Assembly: GCA_023213315.1 (NCBI GenBank)
Contig: JAKCPI010031751.1
Span: 1 to 64,000, forward strand
Length of the DNA: 64,000 nt
Direction: 5' to 3'
Source: Euborellia annulipes
Taxonomy: Eukaryota; Arthropoda; Insecta; Dermaptera; Anisolabididae
Shown here: one piece after another, positions 1-12,649 of the stretch
Layout of the letters: each line of letters opens with the position of its first letter
Position numbering within the stretch: position 1 is the first letter of the stretch
Position numbers and translations under genes: made by a program
Notes under the pieces: generated by a model
Databases searched by the model: none
The model's input: the letters and a program-made list of their open reading frames with translations, nothing else
What the model was told of the DNA's origin: nothing

Positions 1-204
1 ATACTGAATTTACTTTTGTTTTTAGTAAAAGCCATATTTTAAAATTATATTCGACTGTGGCAATTTTTCGGTAAGTTCTTGGTTTAAAAATGAAGTTTTT
101 TGAAAGAAAATTGATTCTAGAGTCAAGTAATCGGGATTTTTTTTTTATATCTCAACCAAAAAACATCTAAGATGCAAAAAGGGCGCCTCGTATTATTTTT
201 TGCC

Positions 205-570
205 TAGAGTAGAATTTACGTAAAAATTCGATGTCGAGATTTTGAAGGGGATATACAGGTTTTGAGGTCCACTAAATCCAAAATCCAAGGAGGCGATTAG
301 CCGAGAGGATACCAGTTAAGCTTATAATTCTGAGTTGAAAAAAACTCGAGTTCAAATCCCCTCATGACAAAATATTATCTAACTCTTTGTGACATGCCTC
401 CTCCTGAGGAAGGAATCGGGAATCCACCTCAGTATCATTCCCATGAAAGTTACCTCTCAGAAGTAACCAGAACGTGTCAGGTCTGACACTAATGAGTGAA
501 TTGAATTGAAATCCAAAAAGCGGTTTTCGCGACATGTTCTGTCTGTGTGTGTGTGTGTGTCTGTGTCTTT
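205..570 (+). repeat. Family B fragment interrupted by tRNA-derived SINE S5
   Basis: Positions 215-283 match the B motif 'TCGATGTCGAGATTTTGA...GGTCC' and resume at 509 with the 'GTCCAAAAAAGTGG...CTGTCTGTGT' section, showing one older element split by a later insertion. Confidence 0.7.
291..508 (+). repeat. tRNA-derived SINE, family S5
   Basis: The head (about 291-366) looks like a tRNA with variable arm: A-box-like TTAGCCGAGAGGAT and B-box-like GAGTTCAAATCCC. The body runs to a short (TTGAA)n-type tail. The direct repeat AAATCCAAAA at 274-283 and 509-518 is a plausible target-site duplication. The tRNA-like part is followed by unrelated body sequence, so it is not called a tRNA gene. Confidence 0.65.
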
Positions 571-1680
571 TTCTCTCTTCCATCTATCATAAGCTAGATA
601 ATATTTTGGTTTTAATATAACTCAGAATTGCGTTTAATAAAATAATACCTTCACTAAAGCTTAAAATTAAGTTTGTTTACATTGTCTGGGTGTGTATATG
701 GCGCCATGCCATAGCTTCATTTAACATACCTGTATCTTTTATCTTATTTGATTAACATTACACCCTTCTATTCAACAGTCAATTTCTCCATTATTAAATC
801 TCTTTATTTAATTCTTTACCCTCTTCAATCTAAATAACTTGGTATTCTAAAAATTGTATTTTAACCATAAAACTATAGTTAGAAAGATCAAAAAATAGTT
901 TCAACAAAGCATATCCTATCACAAAGTCTTTCTTATTTGCTTCTAAGAGAGTAGGAAGACCGCGGCCTTTCCCTTAAATAATTCAACAAAATTGACAAAT
1001 TTACAAAAATGAAAACTAATTTAGATATAAAAATAAATTTAAATATTTCAAAACATCGAGGGCACATATCTTTTTTTTTTGCCTCTTTGTTTTTCTTGTT
1101 GATAAATAGACCTTCACATTTTATAGAATTATTTATTATTAAATCAATTCCTTCTCTTGTCACTTTCATTTTGTTTATTTAAACCTTTTAGTATTGTTCT
1201 TCAAGCAAATTCAATTGGATGCTTCTGATTCCTTGTCACGATCAGACACGTCGTCTTTCAAAGGATTCTATTAAATAAATAATTGCCTAAATGACTCCTG
1301 TATCCATATATAACTCAGAGCTTTATTTGAAAAGCATTAGACTTCATATGGTGAATAATATATAAGTCTACACCCTACATATGTAATTCCTACAACACTC
1401 TAATTGATAAAATTTCAATACAAATTTTTATTTTATTGAATGAAATGAAAGTAAGAGAATGCATTTCTGAATTATGAATAAGACAATGAGAGATATTCTT
1501 CAATAGGGGACTCTTGGAGAGAGTAGATAACATATCATTACTACAAGAGCCACTTCACACAAGATATCATTCTCAGCTTAGAATGGGCTGGATAAAAATA
1601 AAATGACAAGGTGCAATTCCGAATAATAAACCATGCTGGAAGATGAGGAGGATTATTTAAACAATGTATCTACAATCTCT
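571..1680. other. AT-rich non-coding stretch, no gene seen
   Basis: Low-complexity T/A-rich sequence; the short reading frame near 933-1169 has no recognisable domain. No convincing repeat boundary was found. Confidence 0.5.
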
Positions 1681-1754
1681 AGTTTTTTGAAATTTTAAAA
1701 GCAATGAAAACCTTGTCTTCTGCTGGAATATAAATTTCATTAATTTATTTAATT

Positions 1755-1800
1755 ACAGAAACAAGTTTCGAGGACGTTTGTCCTCTTCATTAGACTGATA
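1755..1800 (-). ncRNA. Hammerhead-like ribozyme motif, P1 left arm
   Basis: Minus strand: CUAAUGA (G5 changed to A), one unpaired A, then helix II GAGGAC-aaac-GUCCUC (6 perfect pairs), then GAAACUU. The G5 substitution should impair catalysis. Helix I pairing is weak here. Confidence 0.5.
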
Positions 1801-1867
1801 CAATACAATTTTTTACATGAAAAAGTATATTATAGATCTGTATATTATCTATGATTGTATTGTATTG

Positions 1868-1905
1868 GATTGATGAAGAGGACAAACGTCTTCGAAACTA
1901 GTTTA
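1868..1905 (+). ncRNA. Hammerhead-like ribozyme motif, P1 right arm
   Basis: UUGAUGA (C3 changed to U), unpaired A, helix II GAGGAC-aaac-GUCUUC (6 pairs with one G-U), then GAAACUA. The two arms of P1 carry different core mutations, so their common ancestor would have had the intact CUGAUGA. Confidence 0.5.
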
Positions 1906-2129
1906 TGTAATTAAATAGATTAATAAAATTTATATTCCAGCAGAAGACAATTGTTTCATTGCTTTTAAAATTTCAATTAAAAAATTCTGCTAATCTCGGC
2001 AAAAAGAACCTCTCAAATTAATCTAGTTTAGAGTAAAAATATAATGAACTATCGGTCGAAATATCTACAAATAAATATAGATGTATGGGAAAAATAATTT
2101 AATATATCTGATGTTTCACTAGGTGAAGC

Positions 2130-2525
2130 TATAGATGTTTGGAATGGAGTCAGCCAAGGAAAATAAAAACCAAATTTATACTGTCGAAGTTTCGAGCGTT
2201 CGTCGCGCTCTTCCTCGGGACAATTTAAGTGCCAAGTTTTACAGATGGTAATAATTAGATTTTCATTTGACATCATTAAACAAATTTAACAACTTTAATA
2301 ATGTATCATGTGCTTGTTGAATTATCTATTAAAGATTGCCGTGTATGATATCAAAATCTTTATCAAATCATTCAACAAACATATGATACATTATTAAAGT
2401 TGTTAAATTGTCAAATGAAAATCTAATTATTACCATCTGTAACACTTGACACTTAAATTGTCCCGAGGAAGAGCGCGACAGTATAAATTTGTTTTTTATC
2501 TTCCTTGGCTGAATCCATTCCATAC
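2130..2525. repeat. Palindromic hammerhead-bearing element P2
   Basis: Long inverted repeat: left arm from GGAGTCAGCCAAGG, right arm ending CCTTGGCTGAATCC. The left arm (minus) has CCGAGGA, unpaired A, helix II GAGCG/CGCUC, GAAACUUC at 2185-2220. The right arm has lost the segment between GAGCG and CGAC, deleting half the motif. Confidence 0.7.
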
Positions 2526-2529
2526 ATCT

Positions 2530-3450
2530 AAATTTAATGCTCACATCCAGTATACTAATTATACCTGGTATATTTCTACAAATAAATTGAGTGAGAGTGA
2601 ACCTGGTATCTCCAAAACTTCCTTATATTTATTAGACCTAGCGAAATGAATTTGGTTTCATTCACTAAGAATAAATTTCTGATAAATAGATCAGAGTAGT
2701 TCTTTTTGATATAGAATTATTTCTATTTTACCAGCGATTTTATATACTTTAGCAATGCATAGAGAAGATAGTTTTAATAATATAAATTTATTTATACCGG
2801 CTGGTAAATTTATTTTTAGGAAAGAAATTCAATTCAAATAAAAAAAAAACTTACAAATAGACGACCTAATATTTTCTGGTTATCCATATAAATGGAAGCA
2901 GAACGATAAAATATATTTAAATTATATTAGATATACTGTACATTGAACACTTCGCCATATAAATTATGATATGACGTCGGCATTTTATATTTTACATATA
3001 TTAGGATTATTGTACAAATACATTATATAAGATATCTATATACAATTAATTACTTAATACGTTGTATTAATACTTAATATTAAATTCTCCATTGACTCAT
3101 GAAGGGATTATTTAATTAAAGCCAAAACGTGTCGCATCTGGAGCAAAACAGATTAGCTGAGAGCTGGTTCGATATTTTTTTTAAAGACATTTTTTAAATC
3201 TCTTTTTCTTTTATCTTACTTGTTAGCCTTAATTCTGCGAATCAGCAAATAAACTAAAATTTAAATTATATATTTATATCTCATTCGTAATTTGTTTTTG
3301 AAATACATCATAACAAGCATCAAAATTCATTCATTCCCTTCTTTGAATCAGATCCTTTTCTTTTTAATTTTTTCCTCTTTTTTTCAGAGTTTTTTGCGTC
3401 ATCTTAGGCCATATAGATTTTCCTAACTCAAATTATTTAGATATATATAT
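2530..3450. other. AT-rich non-coding stretch
   Basis: No gene, RNA gene or clear element boundary visible; AT microsatellite near 3441-3452. Confidence 0.45.
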
Positions 3451-3452
3451 AT

Positions 3453-4613
3453 TAGGGTGGGCCAAAAAAACGACTATTTATTTTAACTTCCGACACTGAA
3501 AAATTGGTTTCTATAGAAACCTCCTTTGAAACGCCAAGTCCGATATAAGATCGACTTTAGGAGGCTTACAGCAGGCCTTAAATTTCGACTCGGGTAGACA
3601 CCTTTAAAAAATGCTGTCCAAAGAGGAGCTCTTACTTTTAATAGTAAGTCCTCCTCATCTCAGTTTTCCATTTTTACTTTCTCTCACCTCTATGTATGTT
3701 GATATCGGAGGTCAAAGTTTGAAGAATTTAACAAAAATTTCTTTTTGCTTCTAAATTTTATAACTCGTAGATAAATGAATATTATAAAATGCGCAATATG
3801 TATTTTTATAGGAAATTAAATGCTCTACAAAAAATGTCTCCTGTGGTAGGGGCGTATATAGAAATTTTTTTCGGGGGGCCCGAACTAAAAATTTTGAGGA
3901 AAATTTTTTTTAGAAACTATACTTTTTCACGAAATTTTTGAGGAACATTTTTTTATTGGGAACAAAGTTGTATCCTGGGAAAATTTGTTGGTGATTTGTA
4001 TATCCTATATATGTATATGTGTTTGGGAAATTCGGGGGGGGGGGCGGGCCCCCAAATACCCCCTGCCTGTGGTTAATCGATTACTCATTTAGAAGATATT
4101 CGCATTTGCATCCCAATATGTACTGATTTTAATAGTTTTTTAATAAATATTTTATTTTTATTTATTTCTGGTCATGTTTTCGATAACAGAAGCCATTTAG
4201 ACCTCGTGTCTATTTATTTGAATTTATTGTAGAATTAAATTGAAATAAATTGTCTCAATGAGACGGATAACCTTAAAACCTTAAAAGGTACAAAAAACCA
4301 GTACTCATTGGGATGCAAATGCGAATATCTTCTAAACGGTTACAGTTATTAAAAAATTGTAAAATACCTTTTTTTGTAGAGCGTTCAATTTCCTACAAAA
4401 AATGTAAATAAAAATTTTCTGTACGGTCAAGTACTAGCGAGATATGGATTTTGCCATATGGGACTGAAGAAAAATGGAAAACTGAGATGAGGAGGAACTT
4501 CCTATTAAAATTAAGAGCTCATCTTTGGAGAGCATTTTTTAAAGGTGTCTAGGAACCAATTTTTCAATGTCGGAAGTTAAAAAAAAAATAGTCGATTTTT
4601 TTGGCCCAGTCTA
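3453..4613. mobile_element. 1.16-kb fold-back DNA element with long terminal inverted repeats
   Basis: The left end TAGGGTGGGCCAAAAAAACG and the right end (reversed) TAGACTGGGCCAAAAAAATC are inverted and the similarity extends for several hundred bases on each arm (both contain GGAAAACTGAGATGAGGAGG or its complement). No transposase. Flanked on both sides by (TA)n, so the duplication cannot be sized. A lone matching end (TTAGGGTGGGCAAAAAAAC) occurs at about 11998. Confidence 0.75.
3848..4065. mobile_element. 218-bp hAT-type MITE with G-run ends, nested
   Basis: Interrupts the left side of the 3453-4613 element. Flanked by the perfect 8-bp direct repeat CCTGTGGT (3840-3847, 4066-4073). Ends AGGGGCGTATATAG... 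and ...CCCCCTG with internal G/C homopolymers; related to the element at about 19227. Confidence 0.7.
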
Positions 4614-4639
4614 ATATATATATGGGGGCCCTGGCACAT

Positions 4640-4745
4640 TTATTTATACCATTTGGTATCCAACTGATTTAAATAAATATTCATCGTACTGCCTGGTATC
4701 CGAACCCGCACTCCTTGGCCTTTAGATTATCAATATTGTCATTTG
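4640..4745 (-). repeat. Diverged S1-like SINE remnant
   Basis: Contains ACTGCCTGGTATCCGAACCC (reverse of the S1 B-box zone) and the ATTTGGTATCCAA motif of S1. Ends decayed. Confidence 0.5.
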
Positions 4746-4749
4746 TCAA

Positions 4750-5750
4750 CATTTCTAATATTTTAGCCAGTGGGGGATTCTCTCTTTCAAGCGTAGGAAA
4801 TAACTTGCAATTATCATTTTTGTTTCAATGTTAATTTTAACCCCCAAAATTTACTAAAAGTAAACTAATAGTATTACTAGTAAATTTAGTAAAAGTTAAA
4901 CTAATAATGGCTGTTAATTTGGCAACATTTTCAAAGACATTTTAAGATGACGAATGCTCCCTTATAGTGTATATAAAGGGTTTTCAAAAATTAATGTTTT
5001 TCTTTATCATAAAGTATGTTATTGAAAAAGAAACAAGAAATTAAATTTTTATGGGTAGCCAACAGTGAATAAATTATTCATTATAATCAACGGCGACTTC
5101 ATTCATAATGTTTATAAAACACTTTTTTTTCTCATTAAGAAATTCAATTAACAAACATCATTTATAAGGGGAAATAAAAATATTACCTGTTTATAACTTA
5201 TTGTATTCACCGTTTCTCACTTGTTCTCGTTTTTTTTTTTTTTTTAAAGTTACGCTCTAATAACCTCTCATTCATCATTATTTCCACAAATTAAAATTCA
5301 TTAACCTTTCACACTGATAAAATATATTTTATCTCTACTTCTTTATGTTCATTTAATTCCCTTATTATGTTTAATTCTTTTCAATATTAGGAGTAGCCTA
5401 TAATCGTCTAATTGCTTTGATTTTATTTAATGCCATTTCGCATTTCAGAACTCTTTGCTCAAATTTACCATACCATTATTATTACTAGCTTTATTAATGC
5501 AATGTGTTACCAAATTAAAACCATCAAAATTCCATTCCATTCTAATACATGTTGACAGCTTTAGCCGGTCGGATCGAATATGTGTTTTAATTACGATTAA
5601 TCCTATTTATCTCTTGTTATTGTTGACTCTCTCATATTTCTTTTAAATTTTTATAACGCTTGGACATTTTATATTACACAGTTAATATTAGTATTTATTC
5701 TAAAATGAACATTATCATTAAAAATTCGGAATTTAAAAAAATAGTCTTGA
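4750..5750. other. AT-rich non-coding stretch
   Basis: Poly-T run at 5230-5245; reading frame 5455-5646 is hydrophobic low-complexity with no recognisable domain. Confidence 0.45.
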
Positions 5751-5751
5751 T

Positions 5752-6030
5752 ATTTTTTTTTTTTTTTTTTTTTTAAACACTCCCTCCACTTTTTTCTCAT
5801 ACACACTCACTCACACACACACATTTACACAGTCGGCAACTTATGCCATATAATACTTTATACGATAACCGTTATTGAATATAAGCTTATATATATTTTT
5901 GGGGACCAGACTTTCTTATTTTAGTCATTTGGTATCCAAATGGCTTAAATAAAATCATCGGACTGCCTGGGATTGGAACCTTGGTATACAAGACCAGAAC
6001 GCTAACCCCTACACCAAGCCCGGGGCTAGT
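5752..6030 (-). repeat. SINE S1 copy, minus orientation
   Basis: Poly-T (reverse of the A tail), the ACACTCAC-rich zone, CAACTTATGCCATATAA, the dyad CATTTGGTATCCAAATGG, GACTGCCTGG and the tRNA-like head CACCAAGC in the order of the full copy at 9918. Confidence 0.85.
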
Positions 6031-6034
6031 CTTT

Positions 6035-7035
6035 ACATTGATTTTATATGTAATTCAAATTTTTGAATAAAAAAAAAATTCAATTTTTCTCTATCATAAA
6101 GACATACCCATCTCGCAAATTTTCATCTTAAACGATATATTGACTGTTTAATTCACAGTCTATTTAAGCGCCGATTGAAAAAAATTAATCTACTTCAAAG
6201 TTTTAGTTAAAAAAAAAAAAAATATTCTTTTAAAAGTAGGGACTATAGGCTAATAAATCGGCACATGTTTGGTCACTTTATTCTTCAATGCGAAATAATA
6301 CAAAAAGATAGAGGAAGGACTATATGAGAAAAATTCAAGCTTTTGTGAGAAAAGATAGGAACAATAATAAGAAAATAAAGAAAAGAAATATAAAGAAAAG
6401 AATTGAGTCAATGTTCAGAGAAAGTCTATGGATATGGCAAGTGGTGTTGAAATAAAGGAACGAAATTGTAATAAAATGAGAGCGATGCAAGTTGTCAAAA
6501 GATCAATCATAGAAGAAAGAATGAAATCGAGAAACCAGAATCATAAGATATTTTAAGCAACGAATAAAGGAGAGACAGAAACTTTTTCTTTCCGCCATTT
6601 GACCAAAGTGAATCCTGTTATGAAATTTAAAAAAATATTTGCTTTTCTCAAATATGGTAGAAGTTTTTTTCGGATGAATTCTTAAAAAAGTGGGAGAAGC
6701 TGAATGAAATTTAATTACAAAGGGAGTGTACGGCCTTGCCCTCTCCGATTTGAAATTTTTTTTATGTCTAATACTTAGTGAAAAACAAATTCTGTTAAAG
6801 CGAGAGAATGCGCTTCGCTTCTCAAGGGTTCGTCTAAAAAAAAATGTTCAAGATTTGCCAGCATATCTTAAGTCGTTTCGAAGAAGCATATTTCTAAAAG
6901 ACTTGGTGGCTAACTTGGTAGTGTTCTTCTAATAATACACTACCTCCTCTACATACTAGCATTAATTGTAAATAATACATACAGGTCAAAATATATAAAG
7001 AGCTAAAATAAATCAAAAAAATTGTATAGCATGCA
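6035..7035. other. Non-coding stretch, purine-rich segment 6290-6560
   Basis: 6290-6560 is unusually A/G rich on the plus strand. Reading frame 6726-6932 has no recognisable domain. Confidence 0.4.
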
Positions 7036-7150
7036 TTTTTACTTTCTTTTACCCTATATGAGGTCTTCAGGGCCAGAACTGCAGATTTTGATTAAAATTC
7101 AAAAATCAATTATTTTTTAGATGCTCTTTGGTATATTTTCATTTTGCCCT
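7036..7150 (+). repeat. Short family B relic
   Basis: TTTTACTTTCTTTTACCCTA is followed directly by the later B section 'GATTTTGATTAAAATTCAAA...GATGCTCTTT', an internally deleted copy. Confidence 0.65.
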
Positions 7151-9650
7151 CCAAATTATTTGAATACACTCGAGGGGATCCCCTTGTTAGTCACAAGAAT
7201 TAAGTTATTTTTTTTACTGTTTTATTTTTTATTTTATTGAATATTTAAATTAAAAATTCTTATTCTACAATCATAAATTAATTTTCTTTTATATTCTCAT
7301 ATTTAAAGGTGATATTTTTCAATTAAAGATAATTTATTAGCTTAAATAAATTCCAAGTATATTTTTCTTACAATTTTTGAATACAAAATAATGTTGCATG
7401 TTTATTTTACAAGTAAATAAATAATTTATAAACATGTTATTTGTTATCTAAGGAGAAAACGATTAACTTTGCCTAGTGGACGCCAAAAAGACTTTAAGCC
7501 TGAAATGTCTCTACATAAAATTCAAATAGTCCATAGGGAACAACTGGGAAGGGATGACCCCAGGGTATTTCTAACTTGCATTTCCAACTGATAAAAAATG
7601 TATAAAACACCAATCGATGAATAAAAAGTTAAATTTTCTTTGCATCTGCTTAGACTTTTTTTTTTTTGGATGTGTGAGTAACAACGTCTCTTTAACACCA
7701 ATTATCTACAAGACACTTGTTAAATATTTATACTGTAGAACAGCAAAAAAAAATACACCCCTTGAGGAAATTTATTTTAATGAAGTTAGAAAAAGCAAAA
7801 GTAGGTAAGTGTCAAAAATGGAATGGGGATTTCCTAAAATCCGATATCCAATAGCTTTGTATTTACTTTTTTTTATTATTTATTCATTCATTTATTTGAT
7901 TAAATGAGAGTGCTGGGCAGATGAACAATATATGGAACAAACACGGATTGCCGGGAGAAGGGGAAGGTGGAGAGAAATAGGCATTTTCCCCTCCGCTAAA
8001 CTTGGTTTTTTCATTTTCAGAATAAAAATTTTGTAAAAACGCTTTACAAAAACAATTTACAAAAAAAAAAAATTGCCTTCTCTCTCCCTGTGTGTCCCTC
8101 AAGGTTCGTGTGTATCCCTTAATCATTTTTAATCATTTTTACTCGGGTCGGACGCAATTTCAGTACAAGATTACATTGTAACACAGAGAATGGCCGGTGT
8201 CAAGCAAAGGGAAATCTCAGATAAAGTTTGGTCTGCTTCTCCCTGGTTTTTATTTAATTAAGGGGGGTGAAAGATTATCATCATGAGTGGAAATTTCTTT
8301 TGAAAGTTATGGATGAAAATTATTTCTTTATCCTTGAATTTTCTGAAGACTAAGGACGATCTACAGATTGCTTAGGATGTATAATTTCTTTTTTGTTTAT
8401 TGGAAGTAGGCAACCCAAATGACTGTCTTTAATGCTTGGATGATCTAGAGTAATTAATCAAAATATTTATTATTAACTTGGTGATGCAGGTTGTCTATCT
8501 TTCAGTTAACAAAGAAAGAAATGTTTTTTCCCATTTTTTTAAATAAGCAATTTTTATTAATTTATGAATTTTATTGATCAATATTTTTTATATTCTACAT
8601 CTTTCGCATTTATATTGCATATTTTATTACATATTTATAGAAACCATACATATTTCGCGATTTTTTATTGCATATTAGTCTAGGTTTATTTTAATCATTT
8701 TTTTATTGCATATAAATCCGGCCTTTAGTTATGCTTTTAACAAATTAGTTAACTCTAACCCCCTGCTCCTACCCTGCCTATATAGCGTCCATTTTATGAG
8801 TATAATATTACTATTAATATTTTAGATGTTTTCGTAATTTTATCTCTTGATAAAAAGACTGTGGACTAATATATAAAAAAAATATTTTCTGATATTATAA
8901 AAGTTGAAATCAATATAATGAAACCAAAATTGAGACCTTTGTTATAATCCTGATTCACATCTATCCATTTATTATTATATTCAGTCATGTTCTGGTCCGA
9001 GCCACGAACTCAATTCGGATAAGTATTTAAATAGGAAACTTATTTGAAATTTCCACAGAATCGATTAGCTTGAATAAAAAAGGGAAGCCTTTTTTTTTAA
9101 CTTAAACCCTAAAAAGAGTTTTTTTCGAGGTCACCTCATTCATCACACATGCAAGAAATTTAATCTGAACAAATATTGGTTTAATTCTTAGAAAAAAAAA
9201 AATCTGTTAGGATATACGTAAAAAGATCAGAAGAGAAAAAAAGGAGGGATTTAATAAATCCTAAGTTGTTCCTTCCTCTCTCTCTCTTTCTCTTCTACCA
9301 TATGTTGTTCAATATTAAAAATGACCAAAGATTTTTTTTTCTGGTTGTATTTTACATGTTTTTATTTGTAAAAACTTTCTTTGAAGTTTTCTTATTTTTT
9401 ATTTGTCAAGATTTTTTTTTTTTTTTAAAGAAACAACATCTTAAATCTTTCAAAGTTTCGCCTAATAGATATTAAAGACCTACACCGTCCTAATCTGCTC
9501 TTCTCCGAAATTATTTTAGATTATCCTTCAATTCTCAGCATCTTATTTTTAACAAGAGAATATAAATCAGAATTTAATAAAACTGGAGCTTATTTTCTTT
9601 ATATTCTCTTCTTTCGATCGATTGACAAAACAATATTGCTCGATATTATT
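7150..9650. other. AT-rich non-coding stretch
   Basis: No supported gene. Small frames at 7617, 7884 and 9266 are poly-Phe/Lys low complexity. Confidence 0.4.
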
Positions 9651-9654
9651 ATTA

Positions 9655-10540
9655 TTTTTACTTTCTCTTACCCTATATATGAAATATACTATATAGAAAG
9701 AAAGTATGTGATCATGTCAAAAGTTCGATGTCCAGATTTTGATGGATATACATGTTTTGAGGTCCCTGAGTCCAAAAAATTGGTCTGTGTGTGTGCAACG
9801 ATTTTTGAAGCACACTTTACTCTTGTTCTTCATAGGAAAGATAGGAAGAAGATGGTTGCCATGGAAACAGAATATAAATATTTTTCTTTTTAGATTAAAT
9901 TCATCTATTTTCCATATGGCCCTCGGAGCTTGGTGTAGAGGTTAGCGTGCTAACCTCGTATACCAAACGTCGCGGGTTCGGACCCCAGGCAGTCCGATGA
10001 TTTTATTTAAGCCAATTGGATACCAAATGGCTTAAATAAGAATGCCTGGACCCCATATATGTATATTATTAAATCAATAACGGTTATCGTAAATGTCTTA
10101 AATGGCCTGAGTTGCCGAAAAGACAGTGTGAATGTGTGTTGAGTGTGAATAAGAAAAAAGTGTGAATGTTTAAAAAAAAAAAAAAATTTCCATATGATCT
10201 TTAAAGAGTATATCAGTAATATTTTTCGTGAAAATTGAAGTACACTTTACTGATGTAGTATTTCAGATTTTTCAAATTCATTTTATGGCTTTTCCTTCCA
10301 TAAAGCCAATGTTAATTTCCTATAGGGATTTTCGATTCAAAAGGGTCCTCTGTGGAACTTTTTACACATTTAAAAAAAAATTTCCAATTTTTTATGAAAT
10401 TTTGTATTTATTTAGGATTCTCTATTGTGTATAAAATATCCAAATATGAGATTAAAATTTTGAAAAATAACCATAGTTTATTTCAAGCAGTCAACATTTA
10501 AAACGCAAGTTTGAAACTAAGGTGCTATGGGAAACTTAAT
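9655..10540 (+). repeat. Family B copy containing a SINE S1
   Basis: Begins TTTTTACTTTCTCTTACCC, continues through TGATGGATATACATGTTTTG and CACTTTACTCTTGTTCTTCA, is interrupted at 9918-10186 and resumes with ACTTTACTGATGTAGTATTT. Its distal part (from about 10410) shares a block with 15600-15740. Confidence 0.8.
9918..10186 (+). repeat. SINE S1, full-length reference copy
   Basis: tRNA-derived head with A-box-like TGGTGTAGAGGTTAGC and B-box-like GGTTCGGACCC, a body with the hairpin-forming dyad around TTGGATACCAAATGG, a TGTGAATGTG-rich zone and a poly-A tail. Perfect 10-bp TSD TTTCCATATG (9908-9917 and 10187-10196) shows insertion by LINE-type retrotransposition. About 269 bp. Confidence 0.93.
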
Positions 10541-10544
10541 ATAT

Positions 10545-10670
10545 CTCTTTTTTTATTCTACCCTTTAGCCACACGTCTATAAATGTTAATATATAGAAAG
10601 TATTGGATTCATGTCAAAAATTCTGTCAGATTTTGATGGATATACACGTTTTGAGGTCCCCTGAGTAGGC
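10545..10670 (+). repeat. Family B 5' fragment
   Basis: Contains AGAAAGTATTGGATTCATGT and TTTTGATGGATATACACGTT, ends abruptly after GGTCCCCTGAGT. An AAT microsatellite follows at 10749-10768, within a segment (GGATCCCGATTATAATTTCA) matched in inverse at about 29410-29455. Confidence 0.75.
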
Positions 10671-10769
10671 CGGTTGGGTTTGAGGTGTGTGTCTTCGAGC
10701 ACATAAGTACCTCGGGCAAATAAACGGGGATCCCGATTATAATTTCAAATAATAATAATAATAATATTA

Positions 10770-12392
10770 ACTAGTTATAATCGTAATTTATTTTATAGGA
10801 ATTAAAATGAGGAGCCAACTAAAGGGCTTGAATAAATAAATATACTTCTACATTTATCCTTCAGGACATTCTTCATTTTCTCTTGAACGTTGCGTTCGCA
10901 AGAGAATTCTTCTTGGCCCTTCAAGTAACTCACTAGTCAATTCATTTTTTTCCCTACCCCTCGAACTAAGAACCCATTATAGATAAAATTTTATTTATAG
11001 GCCTATATCAGATAAACGCAGAACAATCTTCTTAAATCTTTTTTTTTTTATCACTAAAATTCGAGAGGGTTTATAAATTTATTTTACCCAAGTTTTATGA
11101 TTTCTTTACCTTTAAAAATATGGTTTAGATTTTTAATTAAAATTGAATTACGATCTTCAATACTTGAAATTTTTTTTTTATTTCAATTTTAAGTCTGCTG
11201 AGGTCATTTTGACTTTCGAGTACAATAATATTACATATTAAATAAGTACCAGTGGCTTCCGGGGGCTGTTCAACTCACTTGTACCTGGGGCCACCTATTC
11301 CAGATTCAGCAGAGCCTGGCGTTTCTAAACCATTTGATTTATTTAAAATAAAATAATTGACTAGCTACGGGGTAGAGCAACAGCTACCAAAATAGCTTCA
11401 GTGATTCATGGCGGAAATGGTTCCTGAAAAAACAATGTGTGGAACGTCCCCCGCTTCCCACCGATAAAAGATAATATAAATAAATATATATGACTTCGAC
11501 ATCGGAATGGGTAAAATAAAATGCTTTTATTTATTTGATTAAAATCACTCAAACAGAACTAAAGTTTTACTTTTTTTTTTTTTTAATTACAAAACTCAAA
11601 TTTTGCGGATGATGATTTAACTCTATCAAAAAGCAATTATAAACTTGACCGATTCAGGAAGCATTCTATAAAATTTTCAATTCGTTGAATAATACATTTT
11701 TAAGAGATAAAAAAAAAACTTGCATATTTGTTCTTTTTGTCTTCTACATTTAATAAAATTTTGATTAATGGAAAAACAGAAATCTTTTTTCCTGTTCATT
11801 ATGTCGATCTAATTAACCGTGAAGTCACATTTTTTTTATTCAGCTTCCTAAAGAGTTAATTTACAATGAACATTTCTTAATGCCAATTCATTTCCTTCAC
11901 TTCTCTCTAATAATGCTTCACATTACCATTTACCTTTCTTTCTTATCTTTCTTCTCAAAATGCTGTTCACAACCTTGATTCTTGGTAAAGTAAATATTAG
12001 GGTGGGCAAAAAAACCCTCTGGTTTAGATTAGTATAAAAAAAGGTTATTTTCGACAGAGCAAACATCCACTGTACTTAGTAAGGGTACTAAGAGCCCCAA
12101 CAAACATCCGTGCCAAGAAGGCAAAAGAAGTGATAAGCTCTTCAACGATACAATATTTATTAAGACTTAATTGATAAAAATTTATGTTATACTTATTTAC
12201 CTTCGGGTAATATAAAAAATTGATCGCATCTTTTCGTTACTGATGTACTTTTTATTTTAACAAAATCTCCTTAAGCTGAAGATATGCGACGTGCCGTTAG
12301 CACTTTATAGGTTTGTTTATACATTTTTTTAAACTCATATTAGGTAATCCAAATTTCAATTTAATTTAAATTTTAATATAGAATGTATTTTT
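10770..12392. other. Non-coding stretch with a small GC-richer block at 11250-11470
   Basis: 11250-11470 has higher GC and could be a decayed SINE or element, but I recognise no diagnostic end. The lone DNA-element end TTAGGGTGGGCAAAAAAAC is at about 11998. Confidence 0.4.
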
Positions 12393-12629
12393 TTCGCTCA
12401 GGGGCCCACATCTTGTGGCACGTGGATGGCAACCACGAGCTGCCTGAGCTGGGTCAGGAAGTCCTGTTCTTTGTATGTCTGTCTCTTCCTTCCTCTTTTC
12501 AACATGCATCAGACCGTGCGACGGACCGGCCTGTCTCGGTCGCAAAAGCGTATGATAGGGCTGGAGGGAATAAGTGAGGTCTGCCGACCCCGCAGCGCAG
12601 GAATAAGGCAAGGAAAGAAGAAGAAAAAG
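12393..12629 (+). repeat. SINE-like retroelement S2, copy 1 (237 bp)
   Basis: GC-richer block starting TTCGCTCAGGGGCCCACATC and ending in (AAG)n. Perfect 18-bp direct repeat AATATAGAATGTATTTTT at 12375-12392 and 12630-12647. Shares the order CACATCTTGTGG, GACCACGAGCTGCC, CTTTGTATGTCTGTCTCTTC, GTCGCAAAA, GGGCTGGAGGGAAT with the copies at 30453 and 32261. Confidence 0.9.
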
Positions 12630-12649
12630 AATATAGAATGTATTTTTCG

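Larger units (their letters stand above)
1683..1977. repeat. Palindromic hammerhead-bearing element P1
   Basis: Two arms (about 1683-1826 and 1850-1977) are inverted copies. Both contain GAGGACAAACGTC flanked by hammerhead-like core pieces, reading outward on opposite strands. Confidence 0.75.

Noticed and set aside
2049..2649. Frames 2049-2276 and 2446-2649 as paired genes
   Set aside because: They are mirror translations of the P2 inverted arms.
9940..10000. Possible tRNA genes (A and B boxes at 9940, 15540, 27030, 38230, 45030, 52170 etc.)
   Set aside because: They occur in many copies, are joined to a common non-tRNA body with A tails and TSDs, and so are SINE heads.
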